From the NCBI GenBank assembly GCA_014871665.1, contig WGSL01000012.1:1-39809 (forward strand): DNA of 39,809 nucleotides, given 5' to 3'. A program made the translations under genes and the position numbers. This DNA is from Collinsella sp. (lineage in GTDB: Bacteria; Actinomycetota; Coriobacteriia; Coriobacteriales; Coriobacteriaceae). The notes beneath the pieces are model-generated. The model saw nothing but the letters and a program-made list of their open reading frames with translations. It was not told the DNA's origin and did not search any database. Shown here in pieces: positions 39,646 to 39,809 of the stretch (within the stretch, counting starts at the first letter, position 1; every line of letters starts with the position of its first letter).

Positions 39646-39809
39646 AAAAAACACCCCATCAGGTAGTAGATAAACTAAAAGTCGCCACCCAGTGTACCCC
39701 CTAAACAACGGCGCCGCCCCAACCCGGAGCAAGCCCCGTCAACCAAATAACCGAACCATCAACCAAATGGCCGCAACCCAATCCCTATACAAAACGTTCC
39801 GCCCAAAAG
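39646..39809. other. Right-edge intergenic stretch
   Basis: Apart from the upstream region of the membrane protein gene and a short tandem (ATCAACCAAAT twice near 39738-39763, with one mismatch in the first copy), nothing is seen. Confidence 0.4.

Overview
The window looks like a chromosomal segment of a high-GC Gram-positive gut anaerobe of the Coriobacteriia, most likely Collinsella. This is inferred from gene content and codon style: a GC-rich coding bias, a mannose-family PTS with SIS-domain deglycases and UTRA-type GntR regulators, a lactate/hydroxyacid dehydrogenase, and many short hairpin repeats between genes. I see no rRNA, tRNA, CRISPR array, phage or transposase gene. Most genes lie on the minus strand.

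Region 1 (1-5354). The left edge cuts an AlbA_2 (Schlafen-type) ATP-binding protein whose promoter sits between two clusters of TATCTCTC repeats. It is followed by a nested hairpin repeat, a large M16C peptidase, and a HicAB toxin-antitoxin pair whose promoter carries a LexA-like box. Region 2 (5476-9021) holds metabolic genes: 5-formyl-THF cyclo-ligase, MetA (acetyl-CoA type by residue 111), an L-lactate/2-hydroxyacid dehydrogenase and a cyclase-family hydrolase.

Region 3 (9106-23727) is the most interesting part. Three paralogous SIS-domain sugar-phosphate deglycases of the FrlB/GfrF type are each associated with a UTRA-type GntR regulator. The central module also has a complete mannose-family PTS (EIIAB, EIIC, EIID), a DMT-family exporter, a HAD phosphatase and a YitT protein. 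The simplest reading is uptake and phosphorylation of Amadori compounds (fructosyl- or glucosyl-amino acids) by the PTS, cleavage by SIS deglycases to hexose 6-phosphate and amino acid, and perhaps amino-acid export by the EamA protein. Each regulator has a candidate operator motif of its own: a 17-bp direct repeat for module A, TATAACG-type sites at three promoters for module B, and GCATACAAGTTA repeats for module C. RecQ lies between modules A and B. The central module is bracketed by two direct copies of a 180-200 bp repeat whose stems covary, so they may be structured RNAs as well as recombination targets; a third, decayed copy lies beside mfd.

Region 4 (23749-39809) is mainly housekeeping: a GNAT acetyltransferase, threonine aldolase, PAP2 phosphatase, Mfd, an ATP-grasp-like protein, a zinc-ribbon membrane protein, an ABC exporter followed by endonuclease III, RmuC, a small HTH protein translationally coupled to an unlisted 37-residue ORF, and two small membrane proteins. 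Functions come from motif reading without database searches; substrates of the deglycase modules and all operator assignments are inferences.
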